NCBI RefSeq assembly: GCF_030150155.1
Contig: NZ_JASLGR010000031.1
Location: 98,084-162,083 of the forward strand
Direction: 5' to 3'
From: Nocardioides sp.
Lineage (GTDB): Bacteria; Actinomycetota; Actinomycetes; Propionibacteriales; Nocardioidaceae
DNA: 64,000 bases
Position 1 is the stretch's first letter. Each line of letters starts with the position of its first letter. The position numbers and the translations under genes are program-made. Below, in pieces: positions 24,171-33,002 of this stretch. The notes under the pieces are model-generated. The model did not search any database and had not been told where the DNA came from. It saw nothing but the letters and a program-made list of their open reading frames with translations.

Positions 24171-26471
24171 GTGAGTTCGGTGGCAGACCTTGTGAACCGG
24201 CTCACCAGTGCACCGGGACGAGAGGGACGCCTGACCCACCTGGAGCATCTGCCACCTCGGACCGCGGACACGGTGGCGTGGCCCGGCTGGGCGGAGCCGC
24301 GCGTGGTGGAGGCCTTTCAGGCTCGCGGGATCGAGCGTCCGTGGCGTCATCAGGTGATCGCCGCCGACACCGCCGTCTCCGGCGCCCACGTCGCACTCGC
24401 CACCGGGACCGCCTCGGGCAAGTCGCTGGCCTACCAGCTGCCCGCGCTCAGCCGGATCCTCACCGCCCGCAGCGACCGCGGTCAGCGCGGCGCCACGGTG
24501 CTCTACCTCGCGCCGACCAAGGCTCTGGCCCAGGATCAGCTCGCCCGGGTCGAGGCACTCGACCTGGACGTCCGGGTCTCCACCCACGACGGCGACGCCC
24601 CGCGCGAGCAGCGCGAGTGGACCCGCGCGTTCGGCGAGTACGTCCTGACCAACCCCGACATGCTGCACCGCTCCCTGCTGCCCGGGCACACCCGCTGGGC
24701 GTCGTTCTTCAAGTCACTGTCGTACGTGATCGTCGACGAGTGCCACCACTACCGCGGGGTCTTCGGCGCGCACGTGGCGCACGTGCTGCGTCGGTTGCGC
24801 CGGATCGCGGCGTCGTACGGCGCCTCGCCGACGTTCATCCTCGCCTCGGCCACCGTCGCGGAGCCCGAGGTGACGGGGCAGCGGCTGACCGGGCTGCCGG
24901 TCGTCCCGGTGACCCGGGACGGATCGCCTCGCGGACGGGTCACGCTCGGCCTGTGGCAGCCTCCGTTGACGGCGTACGCCGGCGAGAACGGGGCGCCCCT
25001 GCGACGTGCCGCCTCCTCCGAGACAGCCGACCTGCTGACCGACCTGGTGGTCTCGGGGGTGCGCACCCTGGCGTTCGTCCGCTCCCGGGTCGGGGTCGAG
25101 CAGGTCGCCCTGACCGCGCAGCAACACCTGGCCGAGGTCGACGCCTCGCTGCCGGGCCGGGTCGCCGCCTATCGCGGGGGCTACCTGCCCGAGGAGCGCC
25201 GGGCGCTGGAGGAGGCGATCCGCTCCGGTGACCTGTGGGGCATCGCCGCCACCAACGCACTCGAGCTCGGGATCGACGTCACCGGGCTCGATGCCGTGCT
25301 GATCGCGGGCTACCCGGGCACCCGCGCCGCGCTGTGGCAGCAGATCGGCAGGGCCGGGCGCGGGGCGCAGGACGCGCTCGGGATCCTGATCGCCCGCGAC
25401 GACCCGCTCGACACCTACCTCGTCACCCACCCTGAGGCGCTGCTGGGCCAGCCGGTGGAGGCGACCGTCTTCGACCCGTCCAACCCGTACGTGCTGGGCC
25501 CGCACCTGTGCGCCGCCGCCCAGGAGCTGCCGGTCACCTCGGCCGACACCGACCTGTTCGGGCCCACCACCCCCGACCTGCTCGACCAGCTCACCGCGGC
25601 CGGGGTGCTGCGCCATCGGGCACGGGGCTGGTTCTGGACCGACCACCGCCGCGCCGCGGACCTGATCGACATCCGCGGGGCCGACGGTGGCAACGTGCAG
25701 CTGATCGAGGGCTCCTCGGGCCGCGTGGTCGGGACCGTCGACATCGGGCGTGCGCACTCGACGGCGCATACGGGAGCGGTCTACGTCCACATGGGCGAGA
25801 CCTGGCTGGTTGACCACCTCGACCTGGAGGACCGGGTCGCGACAATGGAGCGGGCGTCGCCGCCGTACTCCACGATGGCGCGCGAGGTCACCGAGATCAG
25901 CATCGTCGCCAGTCGGGAGCACCAGGACTGGGGCGGCTGCCGGCTCTCATGGGGTGACGTCGACGTCTCCCACCAGGTGGTCTCGTTCCACAAGCGGCGC
26001 GTGCCCAGCGGCGAGATCATCGCCGAGGAGCTGCTCGACCTGCCGGTGCGCACGCTGCGGACGTCGGCGGTGTGGTGGACGGTGCCGCCCGGTGTGCTCG
26101 ATGCCGCCAGTCTGGACGGTGCCGACCTGCCGGGATCGGCCCACGCCGCCGAGCACTGCTCGATCGGTCTGCTGCCGCTGTTCGCGACGTGCGACCGCTG
26201 GGACATCGGCGGCGTCTCGACCGCCGTGCACCCCGACACCGGCCAGCTCACGGTCTTCGTCTACGACGGCCAGTCGGGCGGTGCCGGGTTCGCCGAGCGG
26301 GGCTACCGCGCCGCCCGCGAGTGGCTCGGCGCGACCCTGGAGACGATCGAGTCGTGCGAGTGCGACGAGGGCTGCCCGTCGTGCATCCAGTCCCCCAAGT
26401 GCGGCAACGGCAACAACCCGCTGGACAAACCCGGTGCGGCCCGCCTGCTGCGGGCACTCCTCCAGGCGTAG
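24171..26471 (+). CDS. SftH/MrfA-type DEAD/H-box helicase with DUF1998
   Basis: A 766-residue superfamily II helicase. It has motif I ATGTASGKS (77-85), DECH (189-192), QQIGRAGR (motif VI) near residue 390, and a C-terminal DUF1998 domain with four cysteines (C-x-C-x3-C-x2-C then a fifth at CGNG) near 725-742. It matches the clade of mycobacterial SftH and Bacillus MrfA (YprA): 3'-5' DNA translocases, MrfA being needed for mitomycin lesion repair. It starts at GTG 24171, only 22 bp from the divergent STAS gene; a GTG at 24180 is an alternative. It lies beside a tad operon, the pairing recognised in TIGR models as the helicase/secretion neighbourhood. Confidence 0.9.
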   Translation: MSSVADLVNRLTSAPGREGRLTHLEHLPPRTADTVAWPGWAEPRVVEAFQARGIERPWRHQVIAADTAVSGAHVALATGTASGKSLAYQLPALSRILTARSDRGQRGATVLYLAPTKALAQDQLARVEALDLDVRVSTHDGDAPREQREWTRAFGEYVLTNPDMLHRSLLPGHTRWASFFKSLSYVIVDECHHYRGVFGAHVAHVLRRLRRIAASYGASPTFILASATVAEPEVTGQRLTGLPVVPVTRDGSPRGRVTLGLWQPPLTAYAGENGAPLRRAASSETADLLTDLVVSGVRTLAFVRSRVGVEQVALTAQQHLAEVDASLPGRVAAYRGGYLPEERRALEEAIRSGDLWGIAATNALELGIDVTGLDAVLIAGYPGTRAALWQQIGRAGRGAQDALGILIARDDPLDTYLVTHPEALLGQPVEATVFDPSNPYVLGPHLCAAAQELPVTSADTDLFGPTTPDLLDQLTAAGVLRHRARGWFWTDHRRAADLIDIRGADGGNVQLIEGSSGRVVGTVDIGRAHSTAHTGAVYVHMGETWLVDHLDLEDRVATMERASPPYSTMAREVTEISIVASREHQDWGGCRLSWGDVDVSHQVVSFHKRRVPSGEIIAEELLDLPVRTLRTSAVWWTVPPGVLDAASLDGADLPGSAHAAEHCSIGLLPLFATCDRWDIGGVSTAVHPDTGQLTVFVYDGQSGGAGFAERGYRAAREWLGATLETIESCECDEGCPSCIQSPKCGNGNNPLDKPGAARLLRALLQA

Positions 26472-26541
26472 CCCCGATCCCCCGATCCTCCGCCTTGCGC
26501 AGCAGCGGACGAATCGGTGCATCGAGGCTTAGGGTCAGACC

Positions 26542-26817
26542 ATGCTCGCCTTCGGACTCGTCATGATCCTGCTCGGAGCCCTGCTCGTGGTGATCGGTCT
26601 CTTCACCGCCGGTGACCAGGGTGCAGCCAGCCTGCTCGGCATCCATATGGGGGCCACCACCGTCTTCATCACCGGGATGATCGCGGCCCTCCTGATCGTG
26701 CTCGGCCTCTACGTCACCCGCTGGGGCGCGTCCCTGGGCCTGCGCCGCCGCGCCGAGCGCAAGGAGTACGCCAAGATGGCGGAGAAGTTCGGTCACGGAG
26801 AGTCCCCCGAAGCCTGA
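26542..26817 (+). CDS. Small two-helix membrane protein
   Basis: A 91-residue protein with two hydrophobic helices (about residues 3-22 and 38-60) and a basic/acidic cytoplasmic tail (RRRAERKEYAKMAEKFG). I do not recognise the family. It follows the helicase gene by 70 bp and is convergent with the tad operon. Its stop codon is followed after 1 nt by a 22-bp tandem repeat array that fills the entire intergenic space. Confidence 0.65.
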   Translation: MLAFGLVMILLGALLVVIGLFTAGDQGAASLLGIHMGATTVFITGMIAALLIVLGLYVTRWGASLGLRRRAERKEYAKMAEKFGHGESPEA

Positions 26818-26818
26818 C

Positions 26819-26994
26819 CGAGATCCGGGTTCACCACCGCCGACTTCCGGGTTCACCACCGCCGAGATCCGGGTTCACCACCGCCGACTTCCGGGTTCAC
26901 CACCGCCGAGATCCGGGTTCACCACCGCCGACTTCCGGGTCCACCACGGTCGAGTTCCGGGTTCACCACAGCCGAGATCCGGGTTCACCACCGG
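26819..26994 (+). repeat. 22-bp tandem repeat array 1 (8 copies, 3' UTR)
   Basis: Eight head-to-tail units of exactly 22 bp with core TCCGGGTTCACCAC; odd and even units alternate between CGAGA and CGACT at their 5' ends, apart from the last two. The array begins 1 nt after the stop of the small membrane protein gene and ends 1 nt before the stop (on minus) of the TadE-like gene, so the whole intergenic region is repeat. There are no spacers, so it is not CRISPR. Confidence 0.95.
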
Positions 26995-26995
26995 C

Positions 26996-27331
26996 TCACC
27001 ACCCGGCGCGCGCCTTCGCCCGTACGTCGGCCAGCCCTGCCCAACGTCCAGGAACGCCCACCTCGACCACGACCGTGACCGAGGTCGGCGTACTCACACA
27101 CGACACGAGGTCCGCGTGGTTGCGCACCGCGAGATCACCGGCGGCGGCGCATCCGTCGCCGCCTCGGCTCAGGGACTGGGCACCGGCCAGCGCCGCGAGG
27201 TCGGCGGCGGACTGGGCCCGTCGGTGGGCCACGACTGCCGCGGCGGCCATCGCGCAGCCGATCCCGACCAGCACCAACACCCCGACGCAGGCGACCACCA
27301 TCGGGACCACCGACCCACGCTGACTCCTCAC
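26996..27331 (-). CDS. TadE-like protein of helicase/secretion neighbourhood
   Basis: A 111-residue protein with one N-terminal membrane helix (residues ~6-30) after RGS and a small extracytoplasmic domain with two cysteines. It fits the TadE-like family found next to the DECH helicase (TIGR03816; Rv3654c region). The start is GTG 27331 because GGAGGTGA lies just upstream; an ATG at 27352 and a frame open through the repeat array exist but lack a ribosome site. The typical E5 of prepilins is replaced by M, so processing by a prepilin peptidase is doubtful. It is separated from the rest of the tad operon by array 2. Confidence 0.75.
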   Translation of the reverse strand: MRSQRGSVVPMVVACVGVLVLVGIGCAMAAAAVVAHRRAQSAADLAALAGAQSLSRGGDGCAAAGDLAVRNHADLVSCVSTPTSVTVVVEVGVPGRWAGLADVRAKARAGW

Positions 27332-27380
27332 CGCATCACCTCCCAGCCTCATGCGGCCGGGCATCTGCCGCGCCGACTCC

Positions 27381-27556
27381 GTGGCGAACCCGGACCTCGG
27401 CCGTGGTGAACCCGGAGCTCGACCGTGGCGAACCCGGAAGTCGCGCGTGGCGAACCCGGAAGTCGCGCGTGGCGAACCCGGAACTCGACCGTGGCGAACC
27501 CGGAACTCGACCGTGGTGAACCCGGAACTCGGCGGTGGCGAACCCGGAAGTCGGCT
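27381..27556 (-). repeat. 22-bp tandem repeat array 2 (8 copies, 3' UTR of tadE)
   Basis: Eight 22-bp units, 176 bp in all, identical in size and copy number to array 1 but in inverted orientation. On the minus strand the first unit starts 1 nt after the tadE stop (27557-27555), with core TTCCGGGTTCGCCAC. Two pairs of adjacent units are identical, pointing to recent unit duplication. The array sits inside the tad operon between tadE and the TadE-like gene. Confidence 0.95.
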
Positions 27557-27950
27557 AGGGGGCATCGGACGTCTCCTGTACTGCCGTTGCCTCTGCCCGG
27601 ACCGTGACCGGGAGCAGGCGGAAGAGGCCGCCGGGGCCGTGCACGACGGCCCGGGCGACGACCGTGACCATCCCTGTCCCAGGCGATCCTGAGGTCGAGC
27701 CCGACCGGACCTGGAGGCGGGTGCCCGCGGGGCCGACCTCGCGGCCCCGCGCCAGCGCGGCGGCGCTGTCGTCGCCGCGGGCCAGCGCCCGAGCCGACTC
27801 GCGGGCGGCGTCGACGATGCGGACCTGCGCGATCCCGAGGGTGAGGAACCAGGTCAGCAGCACGGTGACGGCTACCAGCACCGGGAGGGCGACCACCAGC
27901 TCGGCGGTCGCCGCTCCCCGCGCCGGGCGTCGGACGACGCGGCGGTTCAC
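27555..27950 (-). CDS. TadE family pilus assembly protein
   Basis: A 131-residue TadE-family pseudopilin-like protein. After a basic N-terminus it has RG-AATAE followed by a 20-residue hydrophobic helix (LVVALPVLVAVTVLLTWFL), with glutamate at position 5 after the expected cleavage glycine, the mark of prepilin-peptidase substrates. The extracytoplasmic part is ~85 residues. It starts at GTG 27950 overlapping the DUF4244 stop (GTGA). It is probably a minor pilin of the Flp-like system encoded upstream. Confidence 0.82.
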   Translation of the reverse strand: MNRRVVRRPARGAATAELVVALPVLVAVTVLLTWFLTLGIAQVRIVDAARESARALARGDDSAAALARGREVGPAGTRLQVRSGSTSGSPGTGMVTVVARAVVHGPGGLFRLLPVTVRAEATAVQETSDAP

Positions 27951-28309
27951 AGCCCCAGCAGCGAGAGCACGTGGGCGTAGAGCTTGTGCAGCAGCTCGTC
28001 CCCGAACCCTCCGGTCAGCATCTTGAACAGCAGCCCGGCGAGCCCGGCTCCGGCGGCGGTGCCGACGGCGTACTCGGCGGTCGTGATCCCCCGCTGGCCA
28101 CCCTCCGAGGCCGACGCAGCGGCGGACTCCACCCGACCGGCCGGGCCGCATCCCGGATCGCCCTCGGTCGCGGCGTCGGCCGCGGCCTCACGCCGTCGTA
28201 CCGGCCCGCGCTTGGCCACCCGACCCCGTCCCTGCGCACGCCGGCCCGCCCGTCGTCGCAGCGAATCTCGATGCCACCTCGGCGTCGCGTCCTGCATCGT
28301 TGCCATCAC
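27947..28309 (-). CDS. DUF4244 pilin-like protein
   Basis: A 120-residue protein with a long basic, Ala/Arg-rich N-terminus. Near residue 74 it has the Flp-pilin-type motif QRG-ITTAEY followed by a helix of small residues (AVGTAAGAGLAGLLFKML). This is the DUF4244 signature; these proteins take the place of the major Flp pilin in actinobacterial tad loci. An AGGAGGAGG ribosome site precedes the GTG at 28309 (ATG at 28306 is equally possible). It is located between tadC and tadE. Confidence 0.82.
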   Translation of the reverse strand: MMATMQDATPRWHRDSLRRRAGRRAQGRGRVAKRGPVRRREAAADAATEGDPGCGPAGRVESAAASASEGGQRGITTAEYAVGTAAGAGLAGLLFKMLTGGFGDELLHKLYAHVLSLLGL

Positions 28310-28348
28310 GTCCTCCTCCTTCCCCGGCGACCCGATGCCGCCGGAAGC

Positions 28349-29080
28349 TCATAGGCCGAGCGACCCCACCAGGCCACCGACGACCGGCACGATCCCGACC
28401 AGCAGGAAGGCCGGCAGCAGGCAGACCCCGAGCGGGACGGCGGCCTTCACCCCTACCTGGCGCGCCCGGTCCTCGACCGCCGCGCGCTGCTCGCGCCCCA
28501 CCTCCACAGCAAGGCGGTCGATCACCGACACCACCGAGGCACCTGACTCCCCCGCCCGCGCCAACGTCCTTCCCAGGGGCTCGAGCCCCGGCACCGCGGC
28601 GACCCCTGCCCACAACCGGTCGGGATCGACGCCGAGCCGGTGCGGTGCGATCAGGCGCCCGAGCTCCTCGGCAGCAGGCCCCGGCAGCGCCGCGGTCGCG
28701 GTGACCAGGGCGCTCACCGGGTCCACCCCGGCCCGCAGCCCGATCGCCACCAGGTGCACCAGGACCGGGAGATCGCGGCCGACCGCCTCACGGCGACGCC
28801 GGGCCGACTCCGGCTCGGCACGCCCGATCATCCGCCAGCAGATCGCGGTGCAGCCGACCGCAGCGACCATCCCCACCGTGCCACCGAGCAGCACCCAGGC
28901 TCCTGCCCCGACCGCCGGGGCGAGCAGCCACCGGTAGCGCCGCAGCCACCACTCCTGCGGCCCCGACACCGCCTCGGCTCCCGCCGCAGCACGCCCCACC
29001 CCCGTCCGCCCCAGCTCACCGACCCGCGGCAGGAGGGAGGCGGCAGCGGCGACGCAGGCGACCACCAGCACCTGACTCAT
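28349..29080 (-). CDS. TadC-like type II/IV secretion inner-membrane protein
   Basis: A 243-residue T2SF (GspF) family protein with helices at about residues 4-20, 47-78 and near the C-terminus; the cytoplasmic helical bundle lies between (VHLVAIGLRAGVDPVSAL). It forms the inner-membrane platform of a Tad pilus with the TadB paralogue. It starts at ATG 29080, overlapping tadB by 4 bp, and lies 39 bp before the DUF4244 gene. Confidence 0.83.
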   Translation of the reverse strand: MSQVLVVACVAAAASLLPRVGELGRTGVGRAAAGAEAVSGPQEWWLRRYRWLLAPAVGAGAWVLLGGTVGMVAAVGCTAICWRMIGRAEPESARRRREAVGRDLPVLVHLVAIGLRAGVDPVSALVTATAALPGPAAEELGRLIAPHRLGVDPDRLWAGVAAVPGLEPLGRTLARAGESGASVVSVIDRLAVEVGREQRAAVEDRARQVGVKAAVPLGVCLLPAFLLVGIVPVVGGLVGSLGL

Positions 29081-29844
29081 CGCAGACTCACCGCCCGGGC
29101 GATCGCGTCGATCCACCACACCCCCACCAGGCCGAGGAGCACCCCGGCGGCACCGCACCCGAGCCCGATCGGGGTCTCCAGCAGGAACCGCCACGGGTCG
29201 CCGCCGACCCCGGAGCCCATCGCCAGCGCGGCCAGAGGCAGGAACGCCACCAGCCGCGCGGTCGCCCGCGCCGAGGCCAGCTCACCGTCGATGACGCGCT
29301 GGGCCCGGAACCCCTCACGAAGCTCGAGGGCTACCCCGTCGAGGGCTGCGGCGACCGGTCCTCCGCTGGCATGGGCGACCTGCCAGGCCGCCGCGACCAC
29401 CCGCAGCCGCTCGGCACCCGGCGTGGTCGTGGCCAAGCCCCGCATCACCTCCGGCACGTCCATGCCGACCCGCGCGGCCTCGGCGACCGGGGCGAGCACC
29501 GGCCAGGCCTGGGCTGCGCGCGCCAACGCGACACCGGGCGCCAGCCCGGCCGACAGCTCGGAGGCGACCTGCTCGCAGACCTCGACCAGACGCTGCGAGG
29601 TGGCAGCAGCAGCCCGGTCGCGGCGTCGACGCACCACCAACGCGATCACGGCAGGCAGGCCGCATCCGAGTCCGACCAGCAGCACCGCCAGATGGGGCTG
29701 CGCCCAGGCCAGCGCCACCGCCACCCCGAGCAGACCCACCGCGCCGAGCCCGCCCCGGGGCTGCGGCACCGCGAACCCGCCCGGAACGATCAGGACGACA
29801 GCCCCGCCGCACGCGACGGCAGCGGTCAGCACAGGCACCGTCAC
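29077..29844 (-). CDS. TadB-like type II/IV secretion inner-membrane protein
   Basis: A 255-residue T2SF-domain protein with two N-terminal helices, a cytoplasmic domain with ...CEQVASELSAGLAPGVALARAA, and two C-terminal helices. It is a partner of TadC in the inner-membrane platform. It starts at GTG 29844 (GTGA overlap with the CpaF gene); the frame is open further upstream only inside the cpaF sequence. Confidence 0.83.
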   Translation of the reverse strand: MTVPVLTAAVACGGAVVLIVPGGFAVPQPRGGLGAVGLLGVAVALAWAQPHLAVLLVGLGCGLPAVIALVVRRRRDRAAAATSQRLVEVCEQVASELSAGLAPGVALARAAQAWPVLAPVAEAARVGMDVPEVMRGLATTTPGAERLRVVAAAWQVAHASGGPVAAALDGVALELREGFRAQRVIDGELASARATARLVAFLPLAALAMGSGVGGDPWRFLLETPIGLGCGAAGVLLGLVGVWWIDAIARAVSLR

Positions 29845-30980
29845 AACGCACCTCGCCCCAGTCGCCGGGCCAGTGTCGGAGCACCGGGGCCGAGCACGGC
29901 GGCTCCGTCGCACCAGGTCACCGCCGAGGCCATCGTCACCAGACCGTCGGCTCCCCGATGCGGTACGGCGATCTCGACCACCGTCCGGCTGTCGCGGGCC
30001 ACATGGAGGACGACGTCCAGCCCCGCCGCGATCTGGCTGTGCACCGCCGCGCGTCCCAGCCCCGCCGCCAGCGCGAGCGCCTCGATCCGGGCAGGGACGT
30101 CTCCGGCAGAGTTGGCGTGCACCGTGCCGCAGCCGCCCTCGTGACCGGTGTTGAGCGAGGCGAGCAGCTCGACCACCTCAGCACCACGCACCTCCCCGAC
30201 GACCAGGCGATCGGGCCGCATCCGCAGCGCCTGGCGGACCAGCTCCCGCATCGCGACCAGCCCGACGCCCTCGACGTTGGCGGGGCGCCCCTCCAGCCCG
30301 ACCACATGGGGATGGCGTGGCTCCAGCTCGCGCGCGTCCTCGACGATCACGATCCGCTCGTGTGCAGGCACCTCCCCGAGCAGACCGGCGAGCAGCGTGG
30401 TCTTGCCCGACCCGGTGCCGCCGCTGACCAGGAACGCCAGCCGCCGGCGTACGACGTCACGCACCAGCCCCAGCAGAGGCACCGGCACACTCTCGGCCAG
30501 GTCCAGGGTGCGCGCGGCAGGGATCCGGAGCGAGATCAGGGTGCCGGGACGGGCGACCGGCGCCAGCACCGCGTGGAACCGGGTGCCGTCGGCCAACCGG
30601 ACGTCGACGTAGGGCGAGGCGTCGTCGAGGCGGCGCCCCGCTCCCGCGGCCAGACGCTGTGCCAGCCGGCGCACGGCACCGTCGTCGGGGAAGGTGACCC
30701 CGGCGGGCTCCAGCCCTGCGCCGCGATCGACGCAGACCTGGGTCGCGCCGTTGACCACGACATCGGTGACGCCCGGCTCGCGCAGCAGCGGTTCGAGCGG
30801 CCCGGCCCCGACGACGGACCGCCGCAGCTCCTCGTAGACCGCCAGCACCGACGCGTCGCCGACCGGCCGACCCGCCGCGCGGAGCGCTGTGGCGACCCGG
30901 TGCGGGGTGAGGTCGCCCGGGCTGGTGGCCAGCCAGGCACGGGCCTGACCGACGAGGTCGTCGAAGGCCTCGGCGCTCAT
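29841..30980 (-). CDS. TadA/CpaF secretion ATPase
   Basis: A 379-residue type II/IV secretion ATPase of the TadA/CpaF class. It shows the N-terminal domain (VTDVVVNG near residue 71), Walker A GGTGSGKTT (187-195), the Asp box and Walker B region (IVIVEDARELEP), and the His box (GHEGGCGTVHANS). It powers pilus assembly or secretion. It matches the helicase/secretion neighbourhood ATPase family. It starts at ATG 30980, overlapping the cpaE-like stop. Confidence 0.92.
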   Translation of the reverse strand: MSAEAFDDLVGQARAWLATSPGDLTPHRVATALRAAGRPVGDASVLAVYEELRRSVVGAGPLEPLLREPGVTDVVVNGATQVCVDRGAGLEPAGVTFPDDGAVRRLAQRLAAGAGRRLDDASPYVDVRLADGTRFHAVLAPVARPGTLISLRIPAARTLDLAESVPVPLLGLVRDVVRRRLAFLVSGGTGSGKTTLLAGLLGEVPAHERIVIVEDARELEPRHPHVVGLEGRPANVEGVGLVAMRELVRQALRMRPDRLVVGEVRGAEVVELLASLNTGHEGGCGTVHANSAGDVPARIEALALAAGLGRAAVHSQIAAGLDVVLHVARDSRTVVEIAVPHRGADGLVTMASAVTWCDGAAVLGPGAPTLARRLGRGAL

Positions 30981-32041
30981 CGGGACACCGCCGCCAGGGT
31001 CGCGCGGGCTACCCGGGCGAGCGGGTCGCGCGCGGAACGGACCGGGCCGTACCCGAGGTCGATCGACTCGGAGATCCGCCGCGAGCGCGGCAACAGCCCG
31101 ACCACCGGGATCCCGAGGGCCGACTCGACCAGCACCGGATCGCTCCGCCCGGCGCGGAGCACGGCACAGGCGCGGGTGGCGTCGGGCAGGAGGCGGACCA
31201 CTCGGCCGGCCGAGGCGACGCCGGTGACGGAGCCGTCGGCGACCACCACGACCGACTCGCAGCGCGGCACGATCTCGTCCCACAGGGTCGTGCCCGGCCG
31301 GGGCAGGTCGAGCACGACGCACTCGTGACCCCGCCGAAGCGCCGCCAGCACCTCGCGCACCACCGACGGCGCGGGCAGCTCGACCTCACGGCCGACGGTC
31401 AGCACCGCCAGCCCGTCGGCCGCCGGGAGCGCCTCCCGCAGCGACCGACCGTTGAGCCGACCACGGCTGGAGCCGAGCTCGGCCCAGCCGACTCCAGAGG
31501 TCTCCTCCAGCCCGAGCACCCGGTCGACGCCCGGGCCCAGGGCCTCCAGCTCGACGACGACCGCCGGGGCCTCGGCGACCTGCCCGAGCGCGCACGCCAA
31601 GGTCGTCGCACCGACCCCGCCGGAGCCTCCGACGACCCCGATCACCAGCCCGCGCAGGCCGCCCGCCTCGCCCAGGTCGCCGAGCAGGGCGGCCAGTGCC
31701 GGCTCGGCGTCGGGAAGCTCGACCACCTGCTCGGCCCCGAGCAGCAGGGCCGAGCGCAGCACGCTGTCGGCCTGTCCTGCCGGGGCCAGCACCCAGACGC
31801 CCGAGCGCCGCTCCGGTGCCAGGGTCGCCAGCGACGCGGCTCTGTCACAGCCGATCAGCACCACCCCGGCACCGGCCCAGGCCTGGTAGGCGGCCCCGAT
31901 CTCATCGACCGCCACCACCGCCACCCCGGCCGCGGCGCCGAGCCGGACCACGACGTCACGGAGCCAGTCGTCGGCGGTGACCAGCAGGGCCACCGGGGCC
32001 TGGTCGAGGGACGTGGGGTCGGCGCGCCGGGAGGAGAACAT
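30977..32041 (-). CDS. CpaE/TadZ-like protein (Ssd homologue)
   Basis: A 354-residue protein. The N-terminal ~120 residues form a degenerate receiver-like domain, and a ParA/MinD-type ATPase follows with a deviant P-loop GGSGGVGATT near residue 140. It is homologous in position and layout to mycobacterial Ssd (Rv3660c) and to CpaE/TadZ, which localise the pilus machinery. It is the first gene of the tad operon; all following starts are coupled. The region 32042-32183 before it carries no gene and probably holds the operon promoter. Confidence 0.85.
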   Translation of the reverse strand: MFSSRRADPTSLDQAPVALLVTADDWLRDVVVRLGAAAGVAVVAVDEIGAAYQAWAGAGVVLIGCDRAASLATLAPERRSGVWVLAPAGQADSVLRSALLLGAEQVVELPDAEPALAALLGDLGEAGGLRGLVIGVVGGSGGVGATTLACALGQVAEAPAVVVELEALGPGVDRVLGLEETSGVGWAELGSSRGRLNGRSLREALPAADGLAVLTVGREVELPAPSVVREVLAALRRGHECVVLDLPRPGTTLWDEIVPRCESVVVVADGSVTGVASAGRVVRLLPDATRACAVLRAGRSDPVLVESALGIPVVGLLPRSRRISESIDLGYGPVRSARDPLARVARATLAAVSR

Positions 32042-32183
32042 GGGGCGACCCTGCCCCGCTCACGGGCGCTGCGGGGGCGCCTGCCCCGCGGCTGGGGAGG
32101 ACGCCTCACCCCCGGTCAGTCAGTGCACGCTTCCGGGTCCTCCGTGCGACGGATGGGACGGATGAGACCCGCTCCCCCCAGAC

Positions 32184-33002
32184 TCACGCCTCCCGAGCGC
32201 CCCGGTCCCGAGCACCCCAGTCCCGAGCGCCCCGATCCCGCACCCGCCGCTCCCACCGCACATGCGGCCGCCCATCCTGCGGATGAGGCTCGATGCTCAC
32301 CTCCACCCCGAACACCTCCCGCACCAGCTCCGGGGTGAGGACGTCGGCCACCGGCCCGTGCGCGACCACGCGCCCGTGGGCCAGCACGACGAGCTCCTCG
32401 CAGAACGCCGCGGCCGAGTCGAGGTCGTGCAGCGAGGCGACGCTGGTGATCGGGAGGTGGGCGACACGGTCGAGGAAGTCGAGCTGGTGCCGCAGGTCGA
32501 GGTGGTTGGTCGGCTCGTCCAGGAGCAGCACCTCGGGCTCCTGGGCCAGCGCCCGGGCGAGGTGGACCCGCTGGCGCTCCCCGCCGGAGAGCGTGTGCCA
32601 GCGCCGTGAGGCCAGGTCACCGACGTCGGAGATCGCCATCGCGGCCTCGATCACCGGCCGATCGGCGGCCACCGCGCCCCAGCGTCCTCGATGCGGGATC
32701 CGGCCCAACGCCACCACGTCGGCGGCGGTGAGCTCGAGGTCGGTGGCGGCCTGCTGCTCGACCAACGCGATCGTGCGGGACCGTTCGCGGGCCGAGAGCC
32801 GGCCCAGCTCCACGCCGTCGAGCGTGACCAAGCCGCCGGTCGGACGTCGCAGCCCGGCCAGCACCTGGAGCAGCGAGGACTTGCCCGAGCCGTTCGGCCC
32901 GAGCAGCCCGGTCAGCACCCCCGGCGTGATCGTCAGGTCCACCTCGGACAGCACCGGCACCGCGCCGATCTGCCAGGAGACCTCGCGCGCCCTCAGGCTC
33001 AT
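32184..33002 (-). CDS. btuD: Cobalamin-type ABC transporter, ATP-binding protein
   Basis: A 272-residue ATPase of the FecE/BtuD class. It has Walker A GPNGSGKSS (36-44), signature LSGGERQR near residue 140, Walker B LLLDEPTNHLD and the switch histidine (SLHDLD). The start is ATG 33002, overlapping the permease stop. The last ~20 residues repeat a RDRGAR/DWGAR motif from duplicated DNA and are probably disordered. Substrate is assigned from the B12 riboswitch upstream of the operon; by sequence alone it could serve haem or siderophores. Confidence 0.87.
   Translation of the reverse strand: MSLRAREVSWQIGAVPVLSEVDLTITPGVLTGLLGPNGSGKSSLLQVLAGLRRPTGGLVTLDGVELGRLSARERSRTIALVEQQAATDLELTAADVVALGRIPHRGRWGAVAADRPVIEAAMAISDVGDLASRRWHTLSGGERQRVHLARALAQEPEVLLLDEPTNHLDLRHQLDFLDRVAHLPITSVASLHDLDSAAAFCEELVVLAHGRVVAHGPVADVLTPELVREVFGVEVSIEPHPQDGRPHVRWERRVRDRGARDWGARDRGAREA

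Noticed and set aside
26819..26994. CRISPR array
   Set aside because: The units are head-to-tail without spacers and no cas gene is present; it is a simple tandem array.
27352..27565. Extension of the TadE-like protein through repeat array 2
   Set aside because: The frame is open only because 22-bp units lack stops; the ribosome-binding site points to GTG 27331.
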